Positions 8,698 to 18,436 of a stretch of 58,828 nucleotides of DNA are shown here, piece after piece. This DNA is from Coxiellaceae bacterium (lineage in GTDB: Bacteria; Pseudomonadota; Gammaproteobacteria; Diplorickettsiales; Diplorickettsiaceae): the NCBI GenBank assembly GCA_947475085.1, contig CANJLU010000001.1:1-58828 (forward strand), given 5' to 3'. The notes under the pieces were generated by a model. It made no database searches and was not told the DNA's origin. It worked only from the letters and a program-made list of their open reading frames with translations. Every line of letters begins with the position of its first letter. Position 1 is the first letter of the stretch. Made by a program: the position numbers and the translations under genes.

Positions 8698-11301
8698 ATG
8701 AGTCTTAATAAATTAACTAGTCAGTTTCAAAATGCCTTAGCAGAATCTCAATCATTAGCTGTAGGACAAGATAATTCTTTTATTGAACCCATCCATTTGA
8801 TGTCTGCTTTGTTGCAGCAAGAGAATGGCACGGTCAAACCTTTATTGAGTAAAGCTAATGTTAATTTAAATCAATTAACTAAAAACTTGGATGAGGCCAT
8901 TGCGCGTTTACCCAAAGTGCAAGCTTCAATCCCTGGGGAAATTCATCCTTCTAATGATCTTATTCGTTTACTGAATGTAACCGATAAGCTTGCACAACAA
9001 CGAAATGATGAATATTTATCAAGCGAATTATTTGTGCTTGCAGCGATAGATGATAAAAGCATATTGGGCGAACTATTAAGAAAAGCAGGTGCTAGCAAAG
9101 CGTTGCTAGAGCAATCAATAAAGGATATTCGAGGTGGAGAAGCAGTGAATGATCCTGAAGCAGAAGGTCGTCGTGGAGCCTTGGAAAAATATACAATTGA
9201 TCTAACAGCTCAGGCATCGCAAGGAAAACTCGATCCAGTTATCGGCCGTGACGATGTGATACGTCGAACTATTCAAGTGTTACAAAGACGAACTAAAAAT
9301 AATCCTGTTCTTATTGGCGAGCCGGGCGTGGGTAAAACCGCTGTAGTGGAAGGACTTGCGCTACGTATTGTTAATCACGAAGTTCCAGAAGGCCTAAGAA
9401 ATAAACGTTTACTTGCTTTAGATATGGGCTCGTTAATTGCTGGAGCAAAATATCGAGGAGAATTTGAAGAACGCTTAAAAGCAGTTTTGAATGAGCTTGC
9501 AAAGCAAGAAGGACAAATAATTTTATTTATTGATGAGTTGCATACCATGGTCGGTGCAGGGAAAGCAGAAGGCGCTATGGATGCAGGGAATATGTTAAAA
9601 CCTGCTTTAGCACGAGGTCAATTACATTGTATCGGAGCAACTACTTTAAATGAATATAGAAATTATATCGAAAAAGATGCTGCATTAGAACGACGTTTTC
9701 AAAAAATTCTAGTGGATGAACCGAGTGTTGAAGATACTATAGCTATTTTACGTGGTTTAAAGCAACGTTATGAGATTCACCATGGCGTAGAAATTATGGA
9801 TTCAGCCATTCTTGCTGCAGCCACTTTATCCCATCGTTATATTTCTGATAGAAATTTGCCGGATAAAGCAATCGATCTTATCGATGAGGCCGCTAGTCGA
9901 ATTAGAATCGAAATCGATTCTAAGCCAGAAAAGCTTGATCGTTTAGATAGACGATTAATTCAGTTAAAAATTGAACGAGAAGCTTTAAAAAAAGAAACCG
10001 ATGAATCTTCTAAGATTAGACTGGAAAATTTAGAAAATGAGATTACCGAGCTTTCAAAAAAATATGCCGATCTCAACGAGGTTTGGAAAGCTGAAAAAGC
10101 GACCTTGCAAGGCGAGCAAAAAATCAAAAGTGAACTTGAAAAGTCACAATTTGAATTAGAAAAAGCGCGCCGCTCGGGCGATTTAAATCGAATGTCAGAA
10201 TTACAATATGGCCAAATTCCCGCATTAGAAAAAAAATTACTGGCGGCTCAGAAAATGGAAAACAAGGAACCGCAATTAGTTCGTAATAAAGTTAGCGAGA
10301 AAGAAATTGCGGAAATTGTTTCGCAATGGACGGGAATCCCCGTCTCTAAAATGTTAGAAGGCGAGCGACAAAAATTATTACATATGGAAGATGCGCTACA
10401 TCAACGTGTAGTGGGTCAAGATGAAGCGATTGCAGTTGTAGCGAATGCTATTCGACGTTCCCGTGCGGGTTTATCGGATCCTAAGCGTCCAATAGGATCG
10501 TTTATTTTTTCAGGCCCTACTGGTGTCGGTAAAACAGAAGTTTGCAAAGCTCTAGCAGGATTTTTATTTGATTCTGACGATGCGATGGTGCGTTTAGATA
10601 TGTCTGAATTTATGGAAAAACATTCTGTTGCGCGTCTCATTGGTGCTCCTCCAGGATATGTAGGTTATGAAGAAGGGGGCTATCTTACCGAAGCAGTTCG
10701 TCGAAAACCTTATTCCGTAGTCCTTCTGGATGAAATTGAAAAAGCGCATGCGGATGTATTTAATATTTTATTGCAAGTATTAGAGGATGGTCGTTTAACT
10801 GATGGCCAGGGACGCACAGTAGATTTTCGTAATACCGTTATAGTGATGACGTCAAATTTAGGTTCACAAATTATTCAAGAGTTGACCTCTAAAAAAGATT
10901 ACTCAGCATTAAAAAGTACGCTAATGGATATTATTGCACAACATTTTCGACCTGAATTTATTAATCGTGTTGATGAGGTAGTTGTTTTTCATGCTTTAAC
11001 TGAAAAACAGATTCACTCTATAACTTCAATCCAATTAGAGAGACTGCGCGAACGTCTGAATGAACGTGATTTACAATTAGAAGTCAGTGCAGCTGCGGTT
11101 AATCACATTGCCAAAATGGGCTATGATCCTGTTTATGGGGCGCGACCTTTAAAACGTACCATTCAACAAGAATTGGAGAATCCGATTGCCAAAGATATGC
11201 TAGAAGAAAAATTCTTACCAGGGGATAAAATTTTTGTAGACTATACCGATGGGAAAATAAAATTAACGGCAAAAAAAACAAAAGCTAAAACTAAAAAGTA
11301 A
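8698..11301 (+). CDS. clpB: ATP-dependent disaggregase ClpB
   Basis: 867-residue Hsp100 chaperone that pulls proteins out of aggregates with DnaK. Order of domains: N-terminal Clp repeats (1-145), NBD1 with Walker A GEPGVGKT (207-214), the coiled-coil middle domain (about 405-525) that marks ClpB from ClpA, NBD2 with GPTGVGKT (about 606-613), and the C-terminal domain with GARPLKR. A GAGGA ribosome site is 5 bases before the ATG. The 260 bases upstream should hold a heat-shock promoter, but I found no convincing sigma-32 match. Confidence 0.97.
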   Translation: MSLNKLTSQFQNALAESQSLAVGQDNSFIEPIHLMSALLQQENGTVKPLLSKANVNLNQLTKNLDEAIARLPKVQASIPGEIHPSNDLIRLLNVTDKLAQQRNDEYLSSELFVLAAIDDKSILGELLRKAGASKALLEQSIKDIRGGEAVNDPEAEGRRGALEKYTIDLTAQASQGKLDPVIGRDDVIRRTIQVLQRRTKNNPVLIGEPGVGKTAVVEGLALRIVNHEVPEGLRNKRLLALDMGSLIAGAKYRGEFEERLKAVLNELAKQEGQIILFIDELHTMVGAGKAEGAMDAGNMLKPALARGQLHCIGATTLNEYRNYIEKDAALERRFQKILVDEPSVEDTIAILRGLKQRYEIHHGVEIMDSAILAAATLSHRYISDRNLPDKAIDLIDEAASRIRIEIDSKPEKLDRLDRRLIQLKIEREALKKETDESSKIRLENLENEITELSKKYADLNEVWKAEKATLQGEQKIKSELEKSQFELEKARRSGDLNRMSELQYGQIPALEKKLLAAQKMENKEPQLVRNKVSEKEIAEIVSQWTGIPVSKMLEGERQKLLHMEDALHQRVVGQDEAIAVVANAIRRSRAGLSDPKRPIGSFIFSGPTGVGKTEVCKALAGFLFDSDDAMVRLDMSEFMEKHSVARLIGAPPGYVGYEEGGYLTEAVRRKPYSVVLLDEIEKAHADVFNILLQVLEDGRLTDGQGRTVDFRNTVIVMTSNLGSQIIQELTSKKDYSALKSTLMDIIAQHFRPEFINRVDEVVVFHALTEKQIHSITSIQLERLRERLNERDLQLEVSAAAVNHIAKMGYDPVYGARPLKRTIQQELENPIAKDMLEEKFLPGDKIFVDYTDGKIKLTAKKTKAKTKK

Positions 11302-11332
11302 AAAATTTTTAAGATAGATGAGGCTCGGGGGC

Positions 11333-11363
11333 TGAGCGTGCACTTATTCAAATGCGAAGAGTA
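11333..11363 (+). repeat. palindromic dispersed repeat, fragment of right end
   Basis: The sequence TTCAAATGCGAAGAGTAT matches the right end of the repeat family and is preceded by GAGCGTGCACTTA, as in the copy at 25517-25598. It overlaps the 3' end of the minus-strand gene at 11348: that gene's last four codons and stop lie in it. Confidence 0.5.
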
Positions 11364-12094
11364 TCCATGGGGTATTTGATGATATCAAAATAAGGGGAAT
11401 AGTCAAAGTCGCGCGGTGAGTAAAGCCTAGGGTTAGTTTTATATAGCTTAAGACCTTTCCCATCACTTTTTAATAATGGCAATATCGGAAAATTGACCGA
11501 TTGAAAAGCTTCAGCTAATAATGAAGAACAACTTTCTTTGGTCCTCATCCCTGGTTTGTAATTAAAGAGTGTCGAGTGCCATCTACGCGGTAAAAATGGC
11601 CAAGGCATTAAAAAACGGCCTAAGTCGAAAATTAATCTAAAATCATATTCTATGCCTAATTTTTTTATAGCATAACCAATAATTTTTTGTCCTTCTTGAT
11701 AAGAAATATTTCTTGGGCGACATATACGAATATGTTCTTTTTCATATTTTTTTAATGGAGAGATTAAAGCGCCTTTTCCTAGCAAGCTTTCAAATACTAA
11801 TTGTTCACTGGGATCGCCAGAGTAAAATTCAGTAATTTTTTTTTGCATCTCTTTATCTTCAATGTCATACAAACGACCAAGATATAGCGCGGCATGTGAC
11901 CAGGAGCTGCGCGTAATTACTTTAATCATTTGACTAATACGATTACGACCTTCTATCAACAAAACATCACAAGGGCGTAGTTCCTGACGAAGTTTATTAA
12001 AATCACTTAATGGAATTGGTTGAGGAGCTTCTACTTCTTTATTAAGCCATTTAAAAAAAAAGTTAAATAGTTTATTAGTTAAATCCATCTGCAT
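11348..12094 (-). CDS. permuted papain-like (YiiX/NlpC-P60-type) hydrolase
   Basis: 248 residues. A histidine in WSHAALYLG (H67) comes before a cysteine in ESCSSLLAEAF (C189), the order found in circularly permuted NlpC/P60 enzymes such as YiiX and LRAT-like proteins, which act on amides or esters of lipids or peptides. No signal peptide, so it is probably cytoplasmic. The substrate cannot be told. Its end is formed by a repeat fragment, so the C terminus may be altered. Convergent with clpB. Host-adapted bacteria often carry such enzymes; an effector role is possible but unsupported. Confidence 0.7.
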   Translation of the reverse strand: MQMDLTNKLFNFFFKWLNKEVEAPQPIPLSDFNKLRQELRPCDVLLIEGRNRISQMIKVITRSSWSHAALYLGRLYDIEDKEMQKKITEFYSGDPSEQLVFESLLGKGALISPLKKYEKEHIRICRPRNISYQEGQKIIGYAIKKLGIEYDFRLIFDLGRFLMPWPFLPRRWHSTLFNYKPGMRTKESCSSLLAEAFQSVNFPILPLLKSDGKGLKLYKTNPRLYSPRDFDYSPYFDIIKYPMDTLRI

Positions 12095-12155
12095 AAATTA
12101 TCCTGGATTTTAATTTTTGCCTAGGACGCGTAGAACAATTTGGGTGTTTAAAATT

Positions 12156-13523
12156 TTAGATAGCTTGTGCCAATTCGATTGCATAGCCTAAATAACTAGT
12201 AGGCGATAATTCGAGTAAGCTTTGTTTAATATCGTCGGGTATTTTTAGGTTGTTAATAAATTCATGAAGAGTTTTTTGATTAAGTTTTTTACCTTGTGTT
12301 AAGGCCTTTAATTGTTCGTAAGGCATTTCAGCCCCATATCGTCTTAAAATTGTTTGTATAGCTTCAGCCAATATTTCCCAATGGTGATTGAGATCTTCTA
12401 GTAATCGCGTGTCATCGATAGAAATTTTTTCTAAACCACAATATAAACTTTTATAGGCAACTAAATTGTATGCAAATGCTGTTCCAAGATTACGCAGTAG
12501 TGTTGAATCTCTTAAATCACGTTGCCAACGAGAGATAGGTAAGGTATTGGAAAAAAGTTGGTATAGGCTATTGGCTAGGCTAAAATTTCCCTCGGCATTT
12601 TCAAAGTCGATAGGATTAATTTTATGAGGCATAGTAGATGAGCCTACTTCATCTATCTTAGCTTTTTGTTTAAAATAACCCAGAGAAATATAACCCCAAC
12701 AATCGGCAGACAAATTAATTAATATAGTATTAATTCGTTTTAAACTGTCACAATATTCTGCAATATAGTCATGCGGCTCAATCTGTGTAGTATAAGCATT
12801 CCAGTCTAAATCTAAACTGGTTACAAATTTTTTGCTAAGTTCAGGCCAATTAATATCGGGATAAGCAATACGATGCGCATTGTAATTACCAATAGCACCA
12901 TTAAATTTACCGACTATTTTTACTTCAGCAAATAGTTTTTCCTGTTCTATTAAGCGTTGAGTAAAATTAGCAAACTCTTTACCCATAGTGGTGGGAACAG
13001 CAGCTTGGCCGTGAGTACGACCCAGCATCGCATGCGTAGCATATTGATGTGAATATTTTTTTAAATAAATTATTAATTGTTGAATTGCGGGTAATAAATG
13101 TTGAGCGCGTACTTCTTTAAGCATTAAAGCATAAGCTAAATTATTAATATCATCAGAAGTGCAACCGAAGTGTATAAACTCACGAATCGATACTAACTGT
13201 GGATTTTTAGCTAGTTTCTCTTTCAAAAAATATTCAACTGCTTTAATGTCGTGTCGAGTTGTTTTTTCTAAAGTTTTAATCCTTTCGGCATCTTCCAAAT
13301 TAAAATTTTCAATAATACAATTCAATTGTTGCTGAGTTGCTGTAGAAAATCCGGGAATCTCCTTGATGTTAGAATGTTCAGCAAGGGTTTGTAACCAGCG
13401 TATTTCAATGATTACTCTAAAATAAAATAAACCATACTCACTACATAAAGGACGCAAACCAGCAGTTTTTTCCGAGTAACGACCATCAATAGGAGAAATT
13501 GCTGTTAGAGATTTGAGTTGCAC
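12156..13523 (-). CDS. purB: adenylosuccinate lyase PurB
   Basis: 455-residue enzyme of the fumarase/aspartase superfamily, splitting SAICAR and adenylosuccinate to fumarate plus AICAR or AMP in purine synthesis. The signature GSSTMPHKINPIDFENAEG, the HFGCTSDDINN motif and the catalytic TRHD and GRTHGQ segments are present; length equals that of the E. coli enzyme (456). A GAGG ribosome site precedes the start. It follows hpf by 20 bases and may be the last gene of the lpt-hpf transcript. Confidence 0.97.
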   Translation of the reverse strand: MQLKSLTAISPIDGRYSEKTAGLRPLCSEYGLFYFRVIIEIRWLQTLAEHSNIKEIPGFSTATQQQLNCIIENFNLEDAERIKTLEKTTRHDIKAVEYFLKEKLAKNPQLVSIREFIHFGCTSDDINNLAYALMLKEVRAQHLLPAIQQLIIYLKKYSHQYATHAMLGRTHGQAAVPTTMGKEFANFTQRLIEQEKLFAEVKIVGKFNGAIGNYNAHRIAYPDINWPELSKKFVTSLDLDWNAYTTQIEPHDYIAEYCDSLKRINTILINLSADCWGYISLGYFKQKAKIDEVGSSTMPHKINPIDFENAEGNFSLANSLYQLFSNTLPISRWQRDLRDSTLLRNLGTAFAYNLVAYKSLYCGLEKISIDDTRLLEDLNHHWEILAEAIQTILRRYGAEMPYEQLKALTQGKKLNQKTLHEFINNLKIPDDIKQSLLELSPTSYLGYAIELAQAI

Positions 13524-13543
13524 ATAGGCCTCGGTAAGTTTAT

Positions 13544-13879
13544 TTACAGCTCTTCGGATTCTTCTGGACCATATTTTTCTGATCGATCATGTCGTTTTTC
13601 TTTGATTTTTTGTTTATGTTTATTGATTTGCTGTTCTATCCTATCAACTAAATCATCGATAGCAGGGTATAAACTTTCGTTTTGGGCACTTGCGTAAAAT
13701 TCAGTACCATGCGTATGGACTAGGGCTTTAACGACTTGAGCTAAGTTTTCAAGGCTTAATGTGATATGTATGGCTGTAGTTTTATGGGTTATACGTTCCA
13801 GTCGTTTAAATTTATCGAGTATATATTGTTTTAAAGCGTCAGTAACTTTAATGCCATCATCTGTAATGGTAACTTGCAT
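13544..13879 (-). CDS. hpf: ribosome hibernation promoting factor (short form)
   Basis: 111 residues of the HPF/RaiA (S30AE) family, which binds the 30S channel and stops translation in stationary phase. The fold-typical start (MQVTITDDGIKVTDALKQYI) and the LVDRIEQQINKHKQK helix are clear; a charged tail of about 15 residues follows. It lacks the long dimerisation domain, so it is HPF-short or RaiA-like. In E. coli and many relatives rpoN lies between lptB and hpf; here that slot holds a repeat. Confidence 0.9.
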   Translation of the reverse strand: MQVTITDDGIKVTDALKQYILDKFKRLERITHKTTAIHITLSLENLAQVVKALVHTHGTEFYASAQNESLYPAIDDLVDRIEQQINKHKQKIKEKRHDRSEKYGPEESEEL

Positions 13880-13904
13880 TAGACCCTCTATCTTTATAAT
13901 CTAA

Positions 13905-14027
13905 TACCCTTCGCACTTAGAATTTTGTCTGTGTTGCCGCTTAACTCGCAATCCTCATGTATCTTGAATCCACTCCGGTTGCTCATTCTCGCGGCGCCTT
14001 GCCAAAAATCCAATTGCTGTGAGTATA
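13905..14027 (-). repeat. palindromic dispersed repeat, copy 2 (near full length)
   Basis: Same family as 5972-6091, reverse orientation: TTCGCACTT at the left, CCAAAAATCCAATTGCTG at the right, with GCGGCGCCTTG inside. It fills the gap between lptB and hpf, the usual place of rpoN. Confidence 0.85.
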
Positions 14028-14080
14028 CATTGATATTTTTCAGAAATGTATATTTGATTATACCTTACCCAGCCCTTTGA

Positions 14081-14806
14081 CTATAGATCAAATTCATGGC
14101 CTAGATAGACTTCCCTGACACGTTGATTGTTCAATACTTCTTTTGGAGTACCCACATAGATAGTTTCCCCTTCACTCACTATATAAGCGCGTTTACAAAT
14201 TGTAAGGGTTTCTCGAACATTATGATCGGTAATTAAAACACCGATACCACGTCGGCTAAGATGAATAATCATGCGCTTAATATCAACGACAGAAATAGGA
14301 TCAATTCCTGCAAAAGGCTCATCTAATAGCATGAACTTTGGTTCCATGGCCAAAGCGCGAGCAATTTCTACACGACGACGTTCACCCCCCGATAAACTAA
14401 TCCCTAACGTATCGCGGATATGTGTAATGTGGAATTCATGAAGTAGATTTTCGAGATGTTGTTTACGTTGTTCTTTGGAAAGATCTTTACGTAATTGGAG
14501 TATAGCAAGGATATTATCGGCAACAGATAATTTACGAAATATAGAAGGTTCTTGAGGTAAATAACCGATGCCGGCCTTAGCACGGGCGTGCATGGGCAAA
14601 TGCGTAATATTATGATTATCTAATAAAATTTTACCTTGTGCACTTTCAACTAGACCCACGATTAAGTAAAAGCTGGTGGTTTTTCCAGCGCCATTAGGGC
14701 CTAACAAACCTACTACTTCCCCGGTTACTAGTTCTAGAGAAACATTTTTGACCACAACGCGGGAATGGTAACGCTTGGCCAAATTTATAGCATGTAATTT
14801 ACTCAT
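14081..14806 (-). CDS. lptB: lipopolysaccharide export ATPase LptB
   Basis: 241-residue ABC ATPase that drives LPS extraction from the inner membrane with LptFG. Walker [10 protein letters not shown], signature [15 protein letters not shown], Walker [12 protein letters not shown] and switch histidine in LITDHNVRE are intact. Its start overlaps the lptA stop by four bases, so it is translated with lptA and lptC. lptF and lptG are not in the window. Confidence 0.97.
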   Translation of the reverse strand: MSKLHAINLAKRYHSRVVVKNVSLELVTGEVVGLLGPNGAGKTTSFYLIVGLVESAQGKILLDNHNITHLPMHARAKAGIGYLPQEPSIFRKLSVADNILAILQLRKDLSKEQRKQHLENLLHEFHITHIRDTLGISLSGGERRRVEIARALAMEPKFMLLDEPFAGIDPISVVDIKRMIIHLSRRGIGVLITDHNVRETLTICKRAYIVSEGETIYVGTPKEVLNNQRVREVYLGHEFDL

Positions 14807-15360
14807 GAGCTTACAGGTTGCAATGGAGCTATTAGTATTTGAGTATGCCCTTCTTTTGAGATAGGGGAACCTACGGTTTTCTTTTTAAAATCATAGTTAA
14901 TTTGCGGGCCTTTAACATGATTTTGTCCTTGTACAATCTCGGCATTACCCACAGCTTCTAGCCAGTCTTTTTGTGGATAATAATAGATCGTATTTCCAGT
15001 AGCAATTAACTTAGGTCGATTAGCAAATATAAGTGCGCGATAACGTGCTGGATTACCGGTAGCGATTATTTTGGTGACTTGACCATCTTGGTCGGCGTAA
15101 CTGGTGGCATAGTCTGCAGTGAGCACTCCCGATCCTTGAGTTAACTTAATATGCCCCTGATAGATTCCTAATTTTGTCTCATTATTATATGACAAAGTAT
15201 CAGACTCAAAATAGATGGTTTGTTCCATATCTTTTGGATGAGCATATAAGGCGATAGGGGAACTTGCTATTATCAGGAGTAGATAATATAAATAGGCTTT
15301 ATTTGTTTTGAGTGGTTTTTTTTTCAAGCAATCTTGAATCCACATCTTAAACCTCATCAA
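14803..15360 (-). CDS. lptA: lipopolysaccharide transport periplasmic protein LptA
   Basis: 185-residue OstA-fold protein forming the periplasmic bridge for LPS. An N-terminal membrane segment (about 25-40, ending IALYAHP) serves as signal sequence after a longer than usual basic tail. Beta-jellyroll repeats such as [29 protein letters not shown] and [13 protein letters not shown] are typical. Overlaps lptB and lptC by four bases each. Confidence 0.93.
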   Translation of the reverse strand: MMRFKMWIQDCLKKKPLKTNKAYLYYLLLIIASSPIALYAHPKDMEQTIYFESDTLSYNNETKLGIYQGHIKLTQGSGVLTADYATSYADQDGQVTKIIATGNPARYRALIFANRPKLIATGNTIYYYPQKDWLEAVGNAEIVQGQNHVKGPQINYDFKKKTVGSPISKEGHTQILIAPLQPVSS

Positions 15361-15926
15361 TTTTTTGCAGGTTTGAGTTGGCCCTTCACTTGAGATAAAA
15401 GCCGTATCGTTTTGGTATTAAAATTAGCATGTAGTCCTACAGCATGTATTTCTTGATTAATCTGAGTTATTACGACAGGTGCGGACGTTTCAGCTGTTTT
15501 TTCTTTAAGATGAATATCTAAAGTGGACGTGGTTAGGGTCGAGACAGTTTTATTGGCTGATCCTTGTTTTTGTTCAAGTTTGACATTATCCCAAAGCTGT
15601 AGAAGATCTTTATCCTCTTTCAGTTTGCCATAACGAGATGAAAGTTGCCATGATTCTTTTTTTTTCAAAAATAAAGTAAAAATAGGTGTGGTGAGAGCAA
15701 TACTATCGTCTGAGGGATAATGGACGGACAAAGGAGTGTCTAATTGATCATAAAGCTTACCTGATTTATCAATGTGATAAATTATGACCTTAGTCGCGTA
15801 GGCGTCAGGTTGATTTCCTATAACAGTAGAGTTTTCAGACCTAGTCAGCTGTAACCATGTATACCACGTACCTAATAAAATAAGCGAAATAAGAATAAGA
15901 TTAGTGAATAGTGTTTTAGAAAACAT
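15357..15926 (-). CDS. lptC: LPS export protein LptC
   Basis: 189-residue bitopic protein with an N-terminal membrane helix (7-25) and a periplasmic OstA-like domain, handing LPS from LptBFG to LptA. Sequence similarity in this family is low; the PDAYATKV segment, the size, the overlap with lptA and the position between kdsD and lptA make the call. The gene usually before it, kdsC, is absent. Confidence 0.9.
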   Translation of the reverse strand: MFSKTLFTNLILISLILLGTWYTWLQLTRSENSTVIGNQPDAYATKVIIYHIDKSGKLYDQLDTPLSVHYPSDDSIALTTPIFTLFLKKKESWQLSSRYGKLKEDKDLLQLWDNVKLEQKQGSANKTVSTLTTSTLDIHLKEKTAETSAPVVITQINQEIHAVGLHANFNTKTIRLLSQVKGQLKPAKN

Positions 15927-15966
15927 ACTATTGAATATAGTTTAAACAAGCAGATCTAAGTAAATG

Positions 15967-16084
15967 TATAGTCACAGCATTAGGTTTTTGACAAGCGCTG
16001 TTCGAGCAACAATCTGGTATATACAGTAACCATGAGGGTTGCGATCCCCGCGATACACAGACAATGTCAAGTGCGAAGATTATA
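15967..16084 (+). repeat. palindromic dispersed repeat, copy 3 (decayed)
   Basis: TATAGTCACAGCATT, GTTTTTGACAAG, GAGCAAC, CATGAGGGTTGCGA, ACACAGACAA and TCAAGTGCGAAGA follow one another in the family order with many substitutions. It lies between kdsD and lptC, touching the kdsD stop, where kdsC is normally found. Confidence 0.75.
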
Positions 16085-17056
16085 TTAAGTGATTCTCTGG
16101 CTCAGGATATCATGAATATGCACTACTCCGAGAGGTTTTTTTTCTTTGTCCACGATAATTAAAGTAGTAATCTTGTTATCTTCCATTATTCGTAAAGCTT
16201 CAGCAGCCAGTATATCTTTATTAATTGTTTTACTATTAGACGTCATGACTTGATCGACCAAAGTGGTTTGAAGATTCAACCCCTGATCTATTGCTCGTCT
16301 GAGATCTCCATCAGTAAAAATACCGAGTAGATGTTGGTTATTGTCAGTAATTAAAGTCATTCCCAGTCTTTTTTGTGAAACTTCATATAGGGCTTGAACT
16401 AAAGCGGTCCCGGATTTTACGTTTGGAACCGCTGATCCAGTATGCATAATATCCGCTACTTTTAATAATAAACGTCGACCCAATTGCCCTTTTGGGTGAA
16501 CCTTGGCAAAGTCATCACTGCTAAAGCCACGCATATTGAGCAGAGATATGGCGATAGCATCGCCCATGACTAATGATGCGGTACTACTGCATGTAGGTGC
16601 TAAGCCCAACGGACAAGCTTCTTGCTCTATAGCTATAGGGATGGTGACGGTCGCTTGTTGCGCTAGGGTAGAGAGGGGGTTTCCAGTCATCAGTATAAAA
16701 GGGATATTCAGTAGTTTAAGTGTAGGAAGAATACTGATGAGCTCATCCGTTTCCCCAGAATGAGAAATGGCAAGAACCACATCTTTAGAGTTTATCATGC
16801 CTAGATCACCATGATTTGCTTCTGCGGCATGAATAAAAAAAGCGGGACTCCCTGTGCTGGCTAAAGTAGCAGCGATTTTATTCCCGATATGGCCTGATTT
16901 TCCAATTCCAATGACAACAATGTGACCTTGGCAATTTAAAAGTAATTCACATGCCCGTTCAAAACTGGAGTTAATTTGCTTTAATAAACTCAAAATGGCT
17001 ATCCCTTCGGTCTCAATTACTTTTCGAGCGGATTCAGAAAATTTTTTAGTCTGCAT
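16085..17056 (-). CDS. kdsD: D-arabinose 5-phosphate isomerase KdsD
   Basis: 323 residues: an N-terminal SIS sugar-isomerase domain (GIGKSGHIGNKIAATLASTG, SHSGETDE) followed by two CBS domains (about 205-320). It turns ribulose 5-phosphate into arabinose 5-phosphate for KDO of LPS, which fits the adjacent lpt genes. Length and layout equal the E. coli enzyme. KdsC, the KDO-8-phosphate phosphatase usually encoded next, is missing here and must be elsewhere or replaced. Confidence 0.95.
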   Translation of the reverse strand: MQTKKFSESARKVIETEGIAILSLLKQINSSFERACELLLNCQGHIVVIGIGKSGHIGNKIAATLASTGSPAFFIHAAEANHGDLGMINSKDVVLAISHSGETDELISILPTLKLLNIPFILMTGNPLSTLAQQATVTIPIAIEQEACPLGLAPTCSSTASLVMGDAIAISLLNMRGFSSDDFAKVHPKGQLGRRLLLKVADIMHTGSAVPNVKSGTALVQALYEVSQKRLGMTLITDNNQHLLGIFTDGDLRRAIDQGLNLQTTLVDQVMTSNSKTINKDILAAEALRIMEDNKITTLIIVDKEKKPLGVVHIHDILSQRIT

Positions 17057-17113
17057 AAATTTTAACCATAGGGAAAATTAGAATGAAATATTGTTTAATG
17101 GCTTCAGTGTTTT

Positions 17114-18427
17114 TTAATTTGGATTTTCTAAGCTAAGCATGCCGGTATTGTTAGCATAGGCAAATAATTCTGCGTAACGACCCCAATCAATCACGGTGCG
17201 CAGAACGCGTTCAGCTTCTTTTTCGCTCAAGTAATCCTCTAATTCATTTAAAAAACGTTCTCTAGTGGCCCTCTGACCGGTTGTACGTCTTTCTTCAAGA
17301 ACCTGTCGTATATGCTTTGCTAAAGGTACATAACGTAATAAATGAGCAGCAAAGATTTTTTTTCGCTCTAAAATATCAGCATTAGCAAATAATTTTCCAG
17401 CTTCAGTTAAAATTAATTCGCCATTGTTGACGTGAGCAAAACCGAGAATGTCCAATACTTCAGTTAATGGGAATAAATCATCGACATCTAAATGCAGTGA
17501 TTCAGTAAGCTCAGGTAAACTCACATGACCTTGATATTCAGATTGATCTAAAGTTTCAAGTAAACCTGTCAATTCGGAAATATCAGCATCCGGAAGGCGA
17601 TAACCTATATCGGTGATGCGAGGAAGCTGTTCTTTAAGCAATAATTTCTTACGCTCATCCATTTGGCGAGTAATTAGGGAATATATTTGATCGACATAGT
17701 TTCGAAATTCAGGATTTTGCTCAGTTCGTGGATAAGGTAAATCAATGGTTAATTCTGCTCGGATAGTGCCCGGATCGCTATCAAATACAATGACACGGTT
17801 AGCGAGTAAAACAGCTTCTTCAATGTTGTGCGTTACAAATAAGATTCCGCGAGTCCCCGTTTGTTTAGCTTCCCATAAATCGAGCAGATCGCTCTTAAGA
17901 TTATCAGCAGTCAGCACATCTAAGGCCGAAAAAGGTTCATCCATTAATAACACATCGGGATTAATAACCAATGCGCGTGCAAAACCTACACGTTGACGCA
18001 TACCACCGGATAATTCTTTTGGGTAAGCAGATTCGAATCCATCAAGGCCGATAATATCGATAGCTTTTAAAGATCGTGTTCTACGCTCATCTCGTGGAAC
18101 ACGTAATGCTTCTAGACCTAATTCAACATTTTCTAAGACGGTTAACCAAGGTAAGAGCGCAAAGTTTTGAAAAACCATTGCCATCCCTTGTACTGGTCCA
18201 TTGACTACCTGGTCACGGTAAGTAACTGTGCCGCTGCTAGGATCAGAAAGACCGGAAATAATGCGTAATAACGTAGATTTCCCCGAACCGGACTTGCCTA
18301 ATAGTGCAACAATCTCATCTTCATAAAGTTGAAAATTAACCCTATCAAGGACTAATAATTCTTGTTGTTCAGCTTTTTTAAAGGATTTACTGATATCTTT
18401 TACAGTAAAAATGGATTTTTTATTCAT
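17114..18427 (-). CDS. ABC transporter ATPase, nitrate/sulfonate-type, with AAA-associated C-terminal domain
   Basis: 437 residues. The first 250 form an ATPase of the NitT/TauT (SsuB/TauB) kind: Walker A GKSGSGKST (44-52), Q-loop VFQNFALLPW, signature LSGGMRQRVGFARAL, Walker B VLLMDEPFSALD. About 170 further residues match in character the AAA-associated C-terminal domain found in some such ATPases. Pairs with the fused permease 9 bases upstream. No substrate-binding protein is present, so the substrate is unknown. Confidence 0.88.
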   Translation of the reverse strand: MNKKSIFTVKDISKSFKKAEQQELLVLDRVNFQLYEDEIVALLGKSGSGKSTLLRIISGLSDPSSGTVTYRDQVVNGPVQGMAMVFQNFALLPWLTVLENVELGLEALRVPRDERRTRSLKAIDIIGLDGFESAYPKELSGGMRQRVGFARALVINPDVLLMDEPFSALDVLTADNLKSDLLDLWEAKQTGTRGILFVTHNIEEAVLLANRVIVFDSDPGTIRAELTIDLPYPRTEQNPEFRNYVDQIYSLITRQMDERKKLLLKEQLPRITDIGYRLPDADISELTGLLETLDQSEYQGHVSLPELTESLHLDVDDLFPLTEVLDILGFAHVNNGELILTEAGKLFANADILERKKIFAAHLLRYVPLAKHIRQVLEERRTTGQRATRERFLNELEDYLSEKEAERVLRTVIDWGRYAELFAYANNTGMLSLENPN

Positions 18428-18436
18428 GATATCCCC

